From Neobacillus niacini (GTDB lineage Bacteria > Bacillota > Bacilli > Bacillales > Cytobacillaceae), in contig NZ_BAWM01000006.1 of assembly GCF_000759675.1 (NCBI RefSeq), forward strand, positions 62,001 to 126,000: DNA of 64,000 nt. The letters run 5' to 3'. Below the pieces are notes generated by a model that saw only the letters and a list, made by a program, of their open reading frames with translations, had not been told where the DNA came from and made no database searches. A program made the position numbers and the translations under genes. Below, in pieces: positions 40,830 through 48,983 of the stretch (within the stretch, counting starts at the first letter, position 1; each line of letters starts with the position of its first letter).

Positions 40830-41177
40830 ATGTCTTTTGACGATGTTTATGAGGAAGAAATGAATGATGAATCCTGCTGCGTGACTTCGGGCAGTCACCG
40901 AAAAAGCCATCATTCCGATAAGGTCAAGAGTAATCTTGTTACAAGACTCAATCGAATTGAAGGGCAAATTCGCGGAATTAAAGGCATGATCGAAAAGGAT
41001 ACTTATTGTGATGATGTAATCACGCAAATTTCTGCAACGCAATCGGCACTTAATAGTGTTGCAAAACTTTTGTTAGAAGGTCATCTAAAAACGTGTGTAA
41101 TTGAAAGAATTCAAGAAGGAGACCATGAAGTTTTAGACGAGGTCCTGGTAACCATTCAAAAATTAATGAAGAAATAA
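40830..41177 (+). CDS. csoR: CsoR-family copper-sensing repressor
   Basis: A 115-residue all-helical DUF156 repressor. The Cu(I) ligands of CsoR are present as Cys60, His85 and Cys89 (DTYCDDV, then EGHLKTC), and the signature RLNRIEGQIRGIKGMI precedes them. The N-terminal extension (about 30 residues with CC and HRKSHH) adds possible metal ligands and is longer than usual. ATG 40830 follows GAGGTGATGG. Unusually, no copZ/copA follows; it is a single gene with its own operator-like site and terminator, so its targets must be elsewhere, possibly the copper cassette at 28.7 kb. Confidence 0.9.
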   Translation: MSFDDVYEEEMNDESCCVTSGSHRKSHHSDKVKSNLVTRLNRIEGQIRGIKGMIEKDTYCDDVITQISATQSALNSVAKLLLEGHLKTCVIERIQEGDHEVLDEVLVTIQKLMKK

Positions 41178-41188
41178 TGTCCGTTTTC

Positions 41189-41217
41189 AAGTCGTACTTT
41201 TTGTACGTCTTTTTTTA
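41189..41217 (+). terminator. Terminator of csoR
   Basis: AAGTCGTAC (41189-41197) pairs with GTACGTCTT (41203-41211), with one T-T mismatch, followed by a T-run. Confidence 0.75.
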
Positions 41218-41298
41218 TTCCTATTATTGTTCTTTGCTAGAAGGAATAACAAATTTATTTGAAGAATAATATAGTTACAATATTCTGAAAACTAAGAG

Positions 41299-41967
41299 GT
41301 GAGGAATATAAGAGCAACGAAAATAATCCTTATGGTATTTGCTGGACTCATACTATCATTTAGTGTTTACGCTTATACAGTGTTTTACGGGACACCCTGG
41401 GGAAAACAAAAACATGAAAAAAATATACAAAGCTACATTACCGAGAAATATCATACTGAATTTGTCCTAACTAAAATTAGCTACAATTTTTTAAGCGAAA
41501 CGTACCAGGGATATGCCTATCCTATAGAGCATTCGAACCTCTTATTTATCATTGAGCAAGATATGGATTCTCCCCATGGCTATTCAGATAACTATCCGAA
41601 AGTGATGTGGGATAGTGAGTTAGCAACGAACATTAAAGCACAAATAAAAGAACTTTTTCCAGATTTGGATGAGGGAATGTTTAAAGCCCTACAAATTAAG
41701 GACAAAGGGGAAATTTTTGGTCCGAATATTCCTACTTATGATGAAATAAACGTATCGATCCTCTCCACTTCCATTCCTATAGATATAAAAACAAATTGGA
41801 CACAATTAAATCAAAAAAACGAAATACAGAAAATGAGGAAGCTTAGTCAATTTTTACAGGAGGCAGGTTTCCCTGTACTGATTGAGGTAAGATATTATGA
41901 AAACGAGATGTCTGAACAGGCTAAGGTCTTTTTTATCACTGAAAAAGGGGATATCATAGAAAAATAG
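41299..41967 (+). CDS. Membrane-anchored hypothetical protein (YfjL-like)
   Basis: A 222-residue protein with one N-terminal membrane helix (about residues 8-28) and an external domain beginning FYGTPWGKQKHEKNIQSYI, a wording I associate with small Bacillus YfjL/YfmB-like surface proteins. No catalytic motif is visible and there is no lipobox. The start is awkward: GTG 41299 sits inside the best Shine-Dalgarno-like stretch (AAGAGGTGAGG), and no ATG follows until codon 12, so the true start is uncertain. It is monocistronic, with a strong terminator. Confidence 0.7.
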   Translation: MRNIRATKIILMVFAGLILSFSVYAYTVFYGTPWGKQKHEKNIQSYITEKYHTEFVLTKISYNFLSETYQGYAYPIEHSNLLFIIEQDMDSPHGYSDNYPKVMWDSELATNIKAQIKELFPDLDEGMFKALQIKDKGEIFGPNIPTYDEINVSILSTSIPIDIKTNWTQLNQKNEIQKMRKLSQFLQEAGFPVLIEVRYYENEMSEQAKVFFITEKGDIIEK

Positions 41968-41999
41968 TGCTCCCACTCATGGTGGAGCACTATTTTTTT
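41966..41999 (+). terminator. Terminator of the YfjL-like gene
   Basis: AGTGCTCC (41966-41973) pairs with GGAGCACT (41984-41991), followed by ATTTTTTT. Confidence 0.92.
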
Positions 42000-42183
42000 C
42001 TAGGGTTTCTATTGTTGTGGAATAGGCAATTGGTGAGTTTGGGATTGAATTGTAGAAATATTGCCAATATTTTTTCTGAATTTTGTTTACTGCTACTTTA
42101 TAATAATAATAAGACAACAAAAGGTCGAACAGGATAGGTTCGTTATGAGGGTGAAAATTTTCCCATGGAGGGTAGGATGTTTT

Positions 42184-42678
42184 ATGAAGACATTGATTGT
42201 TTATTGCTCATCTCATGGTACAACAGAAAAAGCTGTCCAATTGGTGAGTGAGTGGATGGAAGGAGAAGTCTTAGCAGTTGATCTGAAACGGGATAAAATT
42301 ACTTTTGATGTACGCGATTATGAATCCGTATTCATCGGTGGCTCCATCCATGCCGGAAGTATTCAAGGGAAAATAAAGCATTTTATCGCAAAACATTATG
42401 ATGTGCTGTTAACAAAAAAACTTGGTCTTTTCCTCTGCTGCTGGCACGATGGAGAAACAGCACATGAGCAATTTAATACGGCTTTCCCAGAGGAATTAAG
42501 AAACGTGTCAATCGCTAATGGTATTTTTGGTGGAGAATTCCTCGTTAGTAAAATGAATTTCATTGAAAGGCAGATTGTTAAAAAAGTGAGTGGTGTTACC
42601 GAGGATACATCGAATTTAGATACGACCGCTATCATGTCATTTGTAATGAAAATTAATGATACATTTGCACATGTATAA
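42184..42678 (+). CDS. Flavodoxin-domain protein (HemG-like)
   Basis: A 164-residue flavodoxin-fold protein. The FMN phosphate loop is at the N-terminus (LIVYCSSHGTTEKAVQLV), followed by YESVFIGGSIHAGSIQGKI and LGLFLCCWHDGE, the pattern of HemG-type protoporphyrinogen oxidases and related flavodoxins. ATG 42184 follows GGAGGGTAGG; the 41-codon upstream extension has no signal. A bidirectional terminator follows. A redox role is safe; a haem-pathway role is only one possibility, as Bacilli normally use other enzymes for that step. Confidence 0.82.
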   Translation: MKTLIVYCSSHGTTEKAVQLVSEWMEGEVLAVDLKRDKITFDVRDYESVFIGGSIHAGSIQGKIKHFIAKHYDVLLTKKLGLFLCCWHDGETAHEQFNTAFPEELRNVSIANGIFGGEFLVSKMNFIERQIVKKVSGVTEDTSNLDTTAIMSFVMKINDTFAHV

Positions 42679-42687
42679 AAAACGATT

Positions 42688-42717
42688 GCCTGACCCTTGG
42701 GGGATCAGGCGTTTTTT
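42688..42717. terminator. Bidirectional terminator
   Basis: GCCTGA (42688-42693) pairs with TCAGGC (42705-42710) plus inner CC/GG pairs, with CGTTTTTT on both strands. Confidence 0.85.
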
Positions 42718-42723
42718 GTGAGG

Positions 42724-43401
42724 TTAACAGATTTTTTGAATCAGTTCAATGGAATTGTTTTTTGGTGAATTAACCAGTGGGCTCACTTCGTAGGCTTCCA
42801 TTAAATAATGATCAAGTGGCTTTAGTAAAGGATGGAGCTTAGTAGCGTCTGTTATGGTAGGATCAAGCCAATATTTTTCATGTTCGGGTTTTAAGATTAC
42901 AGGCATTCGGTCATGAATGTCTTGAACTAGCTCATTAGGACTGGTCGTAATCACGGAGCAAGAATAAACCGATTTTCCTTCAGGTGATTTCCAGTTCTCC
43001 CAAAGACCAGCCATAGCAAACAATTCATTCGACTTTAGTTTGATCCTCATTGGAATCTTATTTTTACTATCAATACGTTTCCATTCGTAAAAACTATCGG
43101 CAACAATCAAACAACGTTTTTTCTTATAGGCATTTCGAAAGCTTGGCCGTTCTGTTAAGGTCTCAGCACGGGCATTAATCATTTTATAACCAATTGACAT
43201 ATCCTTTGCCCAAGGCGGAATTAACCCCCACCGTAAAAATCCCATCTTATTTTGAGTTCCATCATTAATCACCGCTAACACCGATTGAGAAGGAGCCACA
43301 TTATAATTCGGAACATACTCCTCCTCCTGAAGAAAAAACTCCACATCAAACCGATCAATCAACTGATCAACCGTAGCAGTTAACGTAAAACGTCCGCACA
43401 T
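42724..43401 (-). CDS. SRAP/YedK-family abasic-site DNA-protein crosslink protein
   Basis: A 225-residue member of the SRAP (HMCES/YedK) family, which shields abasic sites in single-stranded DNA by forming a covalent bond with Cys2. The start MCGRFTLTA gives the required Cys2 after Met removal; NVAPSQSV, WGLIPPWAKD, NARAET, RCLIVADSFYEWK and the His in HDRMPVIL complete the active site. An upstream in-frame ATG is ignored because Cys2 must be exposed. A copy of the dispersed GGTGCCTGTCACC element and a direct repeat lie in its promoter region. Confidence 0.93.
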   Translation of the reverse strand: MCGRFTLTATVDQLIDRFDVEFFLQEEEYVPNYNVAPSQSVLAVINDGTQNKMGFLRWGLIPPWAKDMSIGYKMINARAETLTERPSFRNAYKKKRCLIVADSFYEWKRIDSKNKIPMRIKLKSNELFAMAGLWENWKSPEGKSVYSCSVITTSPNELVQDIHDRMPVILKPEHEKYWLDPTITDATKLHPLLKPLDHYLMEAYEVSPLVNSPKNNSIELIQKIC

Positions 43402-43422
43402 ACCAACACCCCGTTCTATTTT

Positions 43423-43466
43423 GTGGTGCCTGTCACCATTTATACATTGTATCACCATTTATACAT
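43423..43466. repeat. Dispersed GGTGCCTGTCACC element plus 15-bp direct repeat
   Basis: GTGGTGCCTGTCACC (43423-43437) is a copy, in reverse orientation, of the element found at 46441, 52280, 59431 and 60941; the second hairpin of the element is missing here. It overlaps two copies of TCACCATTTATACAT (43433-43447 and 43452-43466), 19 bases apart. Confidence 0.75.
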
Positions 43467-43557
43467 CGATTTATATAGGTAATGTATAAAATGGAATTTA
43501 TAGGCGAATAATGTTTAAGGTTTTTAGTTTGAGATTTCAACGAGAAAGAGGTTGCTT

Positions 43558-44598
43558 ATGAAGATTTGGTTTAATAGATGGTTTACAACGGTTACGCATT
43601 TTATTGAATTGATTCGTTCGAATGATGAGGGACGGCGGTTCGTGTTCTATGGAACTCACACAAATAAGGATGCTCTCTATTTACAGTATTGTGATTATGC
43701 GTTTACAGAACCCTCCATTAACGGTGAGGAATATATTGAGTTTTGTCTTGAGTTTTGTCGGAAGCATAAGATAGATATTTTCATTCCAAGAAAAGAAAAT
43801 GTCCTGATTTCAAAAAAGCTGGCTGATTTTGAAGCTATAGGTGTAAAGGTACTGGTGTGTCCCGATTCTGAATTAATGGAGACACTGGATAATAAAGCAG
43901 CGGCGTACCATTCCATCATGCAAAAAGAAGAGGGTGGGGCAGAACTTGTTGCCATACCAGATTTTTATGTTGTCAATAATATTAATGATTTCAAAACAGC
44001 TTATCAATGTTTACGGGATAAAGGACATACAGTCTGTTTTAAACCAGTTGTTGGTGAAGGAGCCACTGGTTTTCGCGTCATTGAAGATAGGATTGAAAGT
44101 ATTGACCAGCTTTTTAGAAGGGCTAGCAGCCGCCGTCTCTCTTACCATAATGCGTGTGAAATCTTAAGCCAGCAAGAAGTTTTCCCCGATATAATGGTAC
44201 TAGAGTATTTAGAGGGTCCGGAATTCAGTATAGATTGTGTTGCTTCGAATGAAAAGTTGTACGCTGCGATACCGAGGATGAAAGGAGAAGGTAGAATAAG
44301 AGAAATCTTAGATCACCATGAGCTTATTCAACATGCCCATCGGTTTCATCACCACTATCAAATACCGTATATCTTTAATATCCAGGTTAAATATAATCAG
44401 GGCGTCCCTAAGCTGCTGGAAATTAATCCTCGAATGAGTGGAGGAATGCATTTTAGCTGCTTAACAGGTCTTAACCTTCCATACCTGGCGATTAAAATTT
44501 TGCTAGGTGAAGAAATCGGACAATTGAAACCTAGATTTGGAATTCGAGCTAGTCATCTCGAGAAAGAAATGATTCTCGATAAAGATCATTTTGCGTAA
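43558..44598 (+). CDS. ATP-grasp family ligase
   Basis: A 346-residue ATP-grasp enzyme resembling the carbamoyl-phosphate-synthase/D-Ala-D-Ala-ligase-type carboxylate-amine ligases. The N-terminal preATP-grasp part is followed by VCFKPVVGEGATGFR (ATP-binding Lys and loop), VLEYLEGPEFSID and the metal site KLLEINPRMSGGMHF (Glu and Asn). It would couple an acid and an amine through an acyl phosphate. Substrates cannot be told from the sequence. ATG 43558 follows AAAGAGG; a strong terminator follows. It is transcribed alone, divergently from the SRAP gene. Confidence 0.82.
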   Translation: MKIWFNRWFTTVTHFIELIRSNDEGRRFVFYGTHTNKDALYLQYCDYAFTEPSINGEEYIEFCLEFCRKHKIDIFIPRKENVLISKKLADFEAIGVKVLVCPDSELMETLDNKAAAYHSIMQKEEGGAELVAIPDFYVVNNINDFKTAYQCLRDKGHTVCFKPVVGEGATGFRVIEDRIESIDQLFRRASSRRLSYHNACEILSQQEVFPDIMVLEYLEGPEFSIDCVASNEKLYAAIPRMKGEGRIREILDHHELIQHAHRFHHHYQIPYIFNIQVKYNQGVPKLLEINPRMSGGMHFSCLTGLNLPYLAIKILLGEEIGQLKPRFGIRASHLEKEMILDKDHFA

Positions 44599-44602
44599 CA
44601 TC

Positions 44603-44641
44603 AAACAACGCCTTGGGTGAGTTCACAAGGCGTTGTTTTGT
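44603..44641. terminator. Bidirectional terminator
   Basis: Perfect 13-bp stem AAACAACGCCTTG (44603-44615) / CAAGGCGTTGTTT (44626-44638) between two convergent genes. Confidence 0.9.
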
Positions 44642-44647
44642 ATGTCG

Positions 44648-45916
44648 TTATTTATTATTTACTTGGATTTTCTCATTGGTTTCTGGGACACGTAGTAAAA
44701 TGGCGCCGCCAAGGATAAATAAAATTACTAAGCTAAACACACCAGCGTTTGTATTACCTGTAATTTGAGCGGTGAAACCGACTAAAGCTGGTCCAAGGAT
44801 AGAGGCGAACTTATAAAAAATATTATAGAATCCAAAGAACTCGTTTGCATTTTCCTTCGGAACCAGCTTTGCAAAATAAGAACGGCTAAGTGCCTGAATC
44901 CCGCCTTGGGAAGAACCGACAAGCATGGCTAAAATCCAGAAATCTAGGGTTGTTTTCATGAAATATGCATAGATACAGATAATAATATAGATAAAAATGC
45001 CAACTAATAACATTCTTTTTCCTGAGAATTTATCTGCCAGCCTTCCATAAGCAAGCGCGAAAGGAGCGGCGATTACTTGAGTGGCAAATAGAATGATTAA
45101 CAGGTTTGTGGATGAAATACCAAGATCCGTTCCATATGCAGTCGACATGGTAATAATCGTGTGGACCCCATCAATATAAAAGAAATAAGCAAAAAGGAAA
45201 AGAAATAAAGGACGGTAAGCTTTAATCCGTTTAAGCGTTTGAAATACCTTTTTAAAGCTTGTAGAAATCGGATTTGCAACCCGATCGATGTAATAGACCT
45301 GTTGAACATTTTTTAACATTGGAATCGTAAAGGTTCCCCACCAAATCGCTGTGATCGCAAAGGCTATTTGCGTAGAAACGGTTACAGACAAGGGCAGAAT
45401 TCCTTGCTGTGATAATAGAATAAGTGCAATGCCGATGATGAAGGGAATCGTACTTCCGATATAGCCCATCGCAAATCCGCGTGCAGATATTTTATTCATT
45501 CGTTCTTCACTTGTAACATCTACTAAGAAGGCATCATAAAAAATATTGGCTCCTCCAAAACCAATGACGGTAATAATATAACAGATTAAGAGGATAAGCC
45601 ATTGGTTACTTGGAACAACTGCCAGCAGTGCCGTAAAGGCAATACCTAGAATCACAAAAAAGGTGAATAATCTCTTTTTTAATCCTCTAAAATCACCAAT
45701 GGTTCCTAAAATGGGTGCACAAATAGAAACAAGCAGAGTCCCAAAGGAATTAGCGTAACCCAAGTACGCAGTTGAAGTAGACCCAGCAAGACCTGCACCA
45801 TTAGCTGCAGCTTTAAAATATAAGGGAAAGATTGCTGTTGTTATTAATATCGAGTAAGCAGAATTTGCCCAATCATAAAAAACCCAGCTCTTTTCTTGCT
45901 TCGTCAATCGACTCAT
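44648..45916 (-). CDS. MFS transporter, UMF1/Atg22-like
   Basis: A 422-residue permease with about twelve membrane helices. The N-terminal KQEKSWVFYDWANSAYSIL, the loop GDFRGLKKR after helix 3 and ANIFYDAFLVDVTSEERM are characteristic of the UMF1 (Atg22-like) group of the major facilitator superfamily. Yeast Atg22 exports amino acids from vacuoles; bacterial substrates are unknown. ATG at 45916 has AGGAGGAAAA upstream. It is monocistronic, ending at the terminator shared with the ATP-grasp gene. Confidence 0.9.
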   Translation of the reverse strand: MSRLTKQEKSWVFYDWANSAYSILITTAIFPLYFKAAANGAGLAGSTSTAYLGYANSFGTLLVSICAPILGTIGDFRGLKKRLFTFFVILGIAFTALLAVVPSNQWLILLICYIITVIGFGGANIFYDAFLVDVTSEERMNKISARGFAMGYIGSTIPFIIGIALILLSQQGILPLSVTVSTQIAFAITAIWWGTFTIPMLKNVQQVYYIDRVANPISTSFKKVFQTLKRIKAYRPLFLFLFAYFFYIDGVHTIITMSTAYGTDLGISSTNLLIILFATQVIAAPFALAYGRLADKFSGKRMLLVGIFIYIIICIYAYFMKTTLDFWILAMLVGSSQGGIQALSRSYFAKLVPKENANEFFGFYNIFYKFASILGPALVGFTAQITGNTNAGVFSLVILFILGGAILLRVPETNEKIQVNNK

Positions 45917-46006
45917 AGAGTTTTCCTCCTATTTAATTGTCATTTACAGTAAAAAGCTCCTCGATGATTTACCCATCTGTGTTTTTTAATCATTTTTGTC
46001 TTTTAA

Positions 46007-46078
46007 TTAAATATATGCGAAGCCATCACATCTTTTACAATGGGCCATCCAAATATTTAACATAGTAGACTCATGCAA
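46007..46078 (-). CDS. Possible 23-residue CxxC peptide
   Basis: On the minus strand an excellent AGGAGG lies seven bases before a TTG at 46078. This opens MHESTMLNIWMAHCKRCDG and four further codons to a TAA at 46007. The CKRC pair and the quality of the ribosome binding site make it worth recording, although it is very short and unrecognised. Confidence 0.3.
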   Translation of the reverse strand: MHESTMLNIWMAHCKRCDGFAYI

Positions 46079-46203
46079 AACAAAACCTCCTGTAAAACTC
46101 TTCCTGATTCCTTCATTGTACAACAAATCATAGGATTACTCGTTCCTTTTTTCGATAATTTTTACTCCCTTGGTAAATAATGTACGTATAAGGATTCTTT
46201 TAG

Positions 46204-46440
46204 GAGGCCTATGGTAAAGGGCTTGCACAACTTTTCGCTCTTAAGGATTATAATATTCTCACGTTTCCTTTTGGAATGACGTTAATCGCATACTCGATGA
46301 TTATCTATCCAAATGTCACATATGCAGTAGAGTGGGATACAAAAACTTGGATTCCCTATTCCATTATGTACGGAATTTTCTTACCATTATTTCTTTATAT
46401 TGTGGCTTTAAAAAGAAAAAAGAAATGGACACAAAAATAA
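46204..46440 (+). pseudogene. C-terminal remnant of a spore germination permease (GerAB/GerKB type)
   Basis: Seventy-nine codons open from a stop at 46201 read GLAQLFALKDYN, FPFGMTLIAYSMIIYPN, VTYAVEWDTKTWIPYS and GIFLPLFLYIVALKRKK. This is the pattern of the last two membrane helices of GerAB-family nutrient-receptor subunits (YPN and W..PY, then a LPL helix and a basic end). The remaining ~280 residues are absent and there is no proper start. Its stop codon is followed without a gap by the GTGGTGACAGGCACCAC repeat at 46441. A terminator, presumably its original one, lies at 46511. Confidence 0.65.
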
Positions 46441-46488
46441 GTGGTGACAGGCACCACAGAAAGACACTGTCCACCCCAGGTGGACAGT
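46441..46488. repeat. Dispersed two-hairpin repeat, copy 2
   Basis: The first hairpin is GTGGTGACAGGCACCAC (46441-46457), with 6-bp arms. The second has a perfect 10-bp stem, ACTGTCCACC (46466-46475) / GGTGGACAGT (46479-46488), with a 3-base loop. It directly abuts the germination permease remnant. Confidence 0.85.
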
Positions 46489-46510
46489 AAAGGTCATATA
46501 GATTTTCAAA

Positions 46511-46539
46511 AGCCGGTTTCTTGATAGAACCGGTTTTTT
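46511..46539 (+). terminator. Terminator downstream of the germination permease remnant
   Basis: AGCCGGTT (46511-46518) pairs with AACCGGTT (46528-46535), with one G-T pair, followed by TTTT. Confidence 0.8.
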
Positions 46540-46708
46540 GATGCTTTTATTTTCATTTTTTAGTTAGTTGCCTTTACATTTTTTTCTTAATTGAATTTAC
46601 TGTAGTAGGTGTTAAAAACCAAGGTCATAAAAAAAAAGACAAGCCGGTTGCACCTGCCGTGTAGGTCATAATATCAAGCTGCCAACTTGAAATGAAAGGA
46701 GGGAATTT

Positions 46709-47794
46709 ATGGATATTCAAAATTTAAAACAATGGATGAATAACATTAAAGTAACAAATTTGGTTAATGCCGATGTGGAAGTGGTTAATAATACACCATT
46801 AGTGATGATGGGAAAAGGACGCCAAGGTGCAGTTTTTCAACTATCGAACGACATCTGTGTAAAGGTGTTCGGGAATATCGAGGATTGCGATCGCGAATAT
46901 TATGCTTTATCCCTTGGGCAGGAGACCTCTCTATTTCCAAAGCTCTATGGTAAAGGTCCTCTCTATATAGTAATGGAAATTATCAGGGGTGTTGATTTAC
47001 GCGAGTATTTACAATCACAGCCATTAACACAGGCACTTTCTGCAAAATTAATTGAAATGCTAGTCACCTTTAAAAAAATTGGGTATGAGAGAATTGACCA
47101 TCATAAGCGTCAAATTTATCTCCAGCCTGACGGCAGTCTAAAGGTAATTGATGTCGCGAGAACCATTTGGCGTGATCGTGTCTATCCTTACCCACGCAAA
47201 TTATTGACATCTTTAGGTGAAGAAAATAAAGCCATCTTTATGGCCCATGTACAAGAAATGGCACCGGAATTATATATGGAGTGGCTCCATTATATCCGTA
47301 TGGAGGAAATCTCCAGACAAATTACGGAGTTACTTCTTCCTCAGGAACAGGATAAGAATAAAATAAAAAATATGAGTACTAGTTTATTGACAACAGCGGA
47401 TGAGAAAAACTATGTGGTGCTGCTCCAGGGTCTCGTCCATAAGGTTTTCAAGGAAGAATGGATAAAAACGATGCTAGCACGAGGAACAGATCCAGAAAAA
47501 GTCATGGAAAAAATCGATAAGCATTGGGACAAACTCGAACAAAATTTCGAAGCAAGGCACCCTGAAGACAAGAGAAACTATAATGAGAAAAGACGTTTTG
47601 AAGGCGATCGTCGCTCTAGTGGTGATCGTGATTACCGTCGTGGAAAACACTTCGAAGGAGATCGAGGTCGGCGAAGCAAAGGCGCTAAGGGTGGTAAAGG
47701 TGGTAAATACTACTCGGGAAATAGGTACGATGATCGTTATCGCCGTGATGATAAGCGAGACAAGAACAAAGGTAAGGGTAAAAAACGTCATTAA
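46709..47794 (+). CDS. Protein-kinase-like protein with basic RG-rich tail
   Basis: A 361-residue protein. The first ~180 residues look like a compact serine/threonine-kinase fold: glycine loop MGKGRQGAV (34-42), Lys52 in CVKVFG, MEIIRGVDLREYL as hinge, DHHKRQIYLQPDGSLKVID in the catalytic-loop position, and IDVAR in the DFG position. Bacillus YrzF-type coat-associated kinases are similar. The last ~75 residues are a disordered tail rich in Arg, Lys, Gly, Asp and Tyr (RRFEGDRRSSGDRDYRRG, and so on), unlike ordinary kinases but like CotB/CotG-type coat proteins. ATG 46709 follows AAAGGAGGG. It heads a group with glycosyltransferase, HipA-like kinase and UDP-sugar genes. Confidence 0.75.
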   Translation: MDIQNLKQWMNNIKVTNLVNADVEVVNNTPLVMMGKGRQGAVFQLSNDICVKVFGNIEDCDREYYALSLGQETSLFPKLYGKGPLYIVMEIIRGVDLREYLQSQPLTQALSAKLIEMLVTFKKIGYERIDHHKRQIYLQPDGSLKVIDVARTIWRDRVYPYPRKLLTSLGEENKAIFMAHVQEMAPELYMEWLHYIRMEEISRQITELLLPQEQDKNKIKNMSTSLLTTADEKNYVVLLQGLVHKVFKEEWIKTMLARGTDPEKVMEKIDKHWDKLEQNFEARHPEDKRNYNEKRRFEGDRRSSGDRDYRRGKHFEGDRGRRSKGAKGGKGGKYYSGNRYDDRYRRDDKRDKNKGKGKKRH

Positions 47795-47867
47795 TCGACA
47801 TTAAGGGTTGAACATAGAGACCTAACAGGATTGAGGAGGAGCCTAATGAAAACGAGGAGAAACCATT

Positions 47868-48983
47868 ATGAAAGTATTAGTAATCTGGCGTCTGCTGACA
47901 GTTGGCGGGGTGAATGCCGGCTGGCGCAATCGCTCGATTTATTTTAAAAAACATGGAATTGATACAGAGTTTTTGTACACCACTGATCACGGCGGGCTTC
48001 ACATTATGGAAGATGTTGCTCCCGTTTATTTGACAAAGGATGAACAGGCGATTATCAAGATCATTAAAAACAATAACTATGATGCCATAATTGTTGTTGA
48101 CACGGGTGCTGCTTTTAAATGGATTCGAAAAGCAAACTATCAAGGTCCAGTATTGGTCGAGGCACGCACCCCAGAACTGATTAAGCTTAAGCCTCATTTA
48201 AAATCATTCAGAAGGATACAGCCGGAAGCCATCATTGTTCCATCACATTATCAAAAACGATTAGTATCCATATTAACTGATGAAATTCCGATTCATGTCA
48301 TCTACAACGGCATCGATACATCATTTTACCGAGCATTGACTACCGAAGAGATAAATTATGAGAGTGAACCGCATCTTCCAAACGGAAAAAAAATCGTTGG
48401 TTGGATTGGCAGATTGGACAATCGTAAAAACTGGCAGATGCTATTAGAAGTGGCAAAACTCATGAAAAGTCAGCGTGATGATATTGAATTTTGGGTCATT
48501 GGCGGTGCTCAAAGTGTGCAGCGGGAGGAATTTGCAGCAAAATGGCAGGAGGAGCAACTCGCGGATATTGTAAAATGGTTTCCAGTGATTCCCTATCAGC
48601 AAATGCCACAAGTTTATGCAAAAATTCGCCAATCAGGCGGCTGTACACTGGCAACGACTAAAACCGAATCTTTTGGAAATACGTTCATTGAATCAATGGT
48701 TTGCGGTGTACCAGTTGTTGCCTCAAAAATGATGCCCGTCACAGAATTGGTTGTACACGGTGAACATGGGCTGCTATTTCGTGGTCAAAATGTAGAGGAT
48801 GCAGTCAAACAGCTTGCTAGTATTTTGGATCACCCAAGCCTCCATCAACAAATGTCAGAGGCGGCGATTGCACGTGTCCATGAAAAGTTCGCGATAGAGG
48901 TAGTGGCAGAGCAATATGTCGAATTTTTGAAAAAAATTGGTGGAATCGACTCTGTTGCCTTGAGTGGGGTGAATAGTGAATGA
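47868..48983 (+). CDS. Glycosyltransferase family 4, CotSA-like
   Basis: A 371-residue GT-B glycosyltransferase. The N-terminal half has WRLLTVGGVNAGWRNRSIYF; the C-terminal half has the donor-binding GWIGRLDNRKNW, TKTESFGNTFIESMVCGVP (the E-x7-E region) and HGEHGLLF. Spore-coat CotSA of B. subtilis is of this type and size. ATG 47868 follows GAGGAG. It overlaps the next, HipA-like, gene by ATGA. UDP-glucose and UDP-glucuronate from the two downstream genes are natural donors, so a spore- or cell-surface glycan is inferred. Confidence 0.85.
   Translation: MKVLVIWRLLTVGGVNAGWRNRSIYFKKHGIDTEFLYTTDHGGLHIMEDVAPVYLTKDEQAIIKIIKNNNYDAIIVVDTGAAFKWIRKANYQGPVLVEARTPELIKLKPHLKSFRRIQPEAIIVPSHYQKRLVSILTDEIPIHVIYNGIDTSFYRALTTEEINYESEPHLPNGKKIVGWIGRLDNRKNWQMLLEVAKLMKSQRDDIEFWVIGGAQSVQREEFAAKWQEEQLADIVKWFPVIPYQQMPQVYAKIRQSGGCTLATTKTESFGNTFIESMVCGVPVVASKMMPVTELVVHGEHGLLFRGQNVEDAVKQLASILDHPSLHQQMSEAAIARVHEKFAIEVVAEQYVEFLKKIGGIDSVALSGVNSE

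Noticed and set aside
47846..47947. A short frame starting MKTRRNHYE with a strong ribosome binding site, just before the glycosyltransferase start
   Set aside because: It runs out of frame into the glycosyltransferase gene and is more likely a chance frame than a leader peptide.
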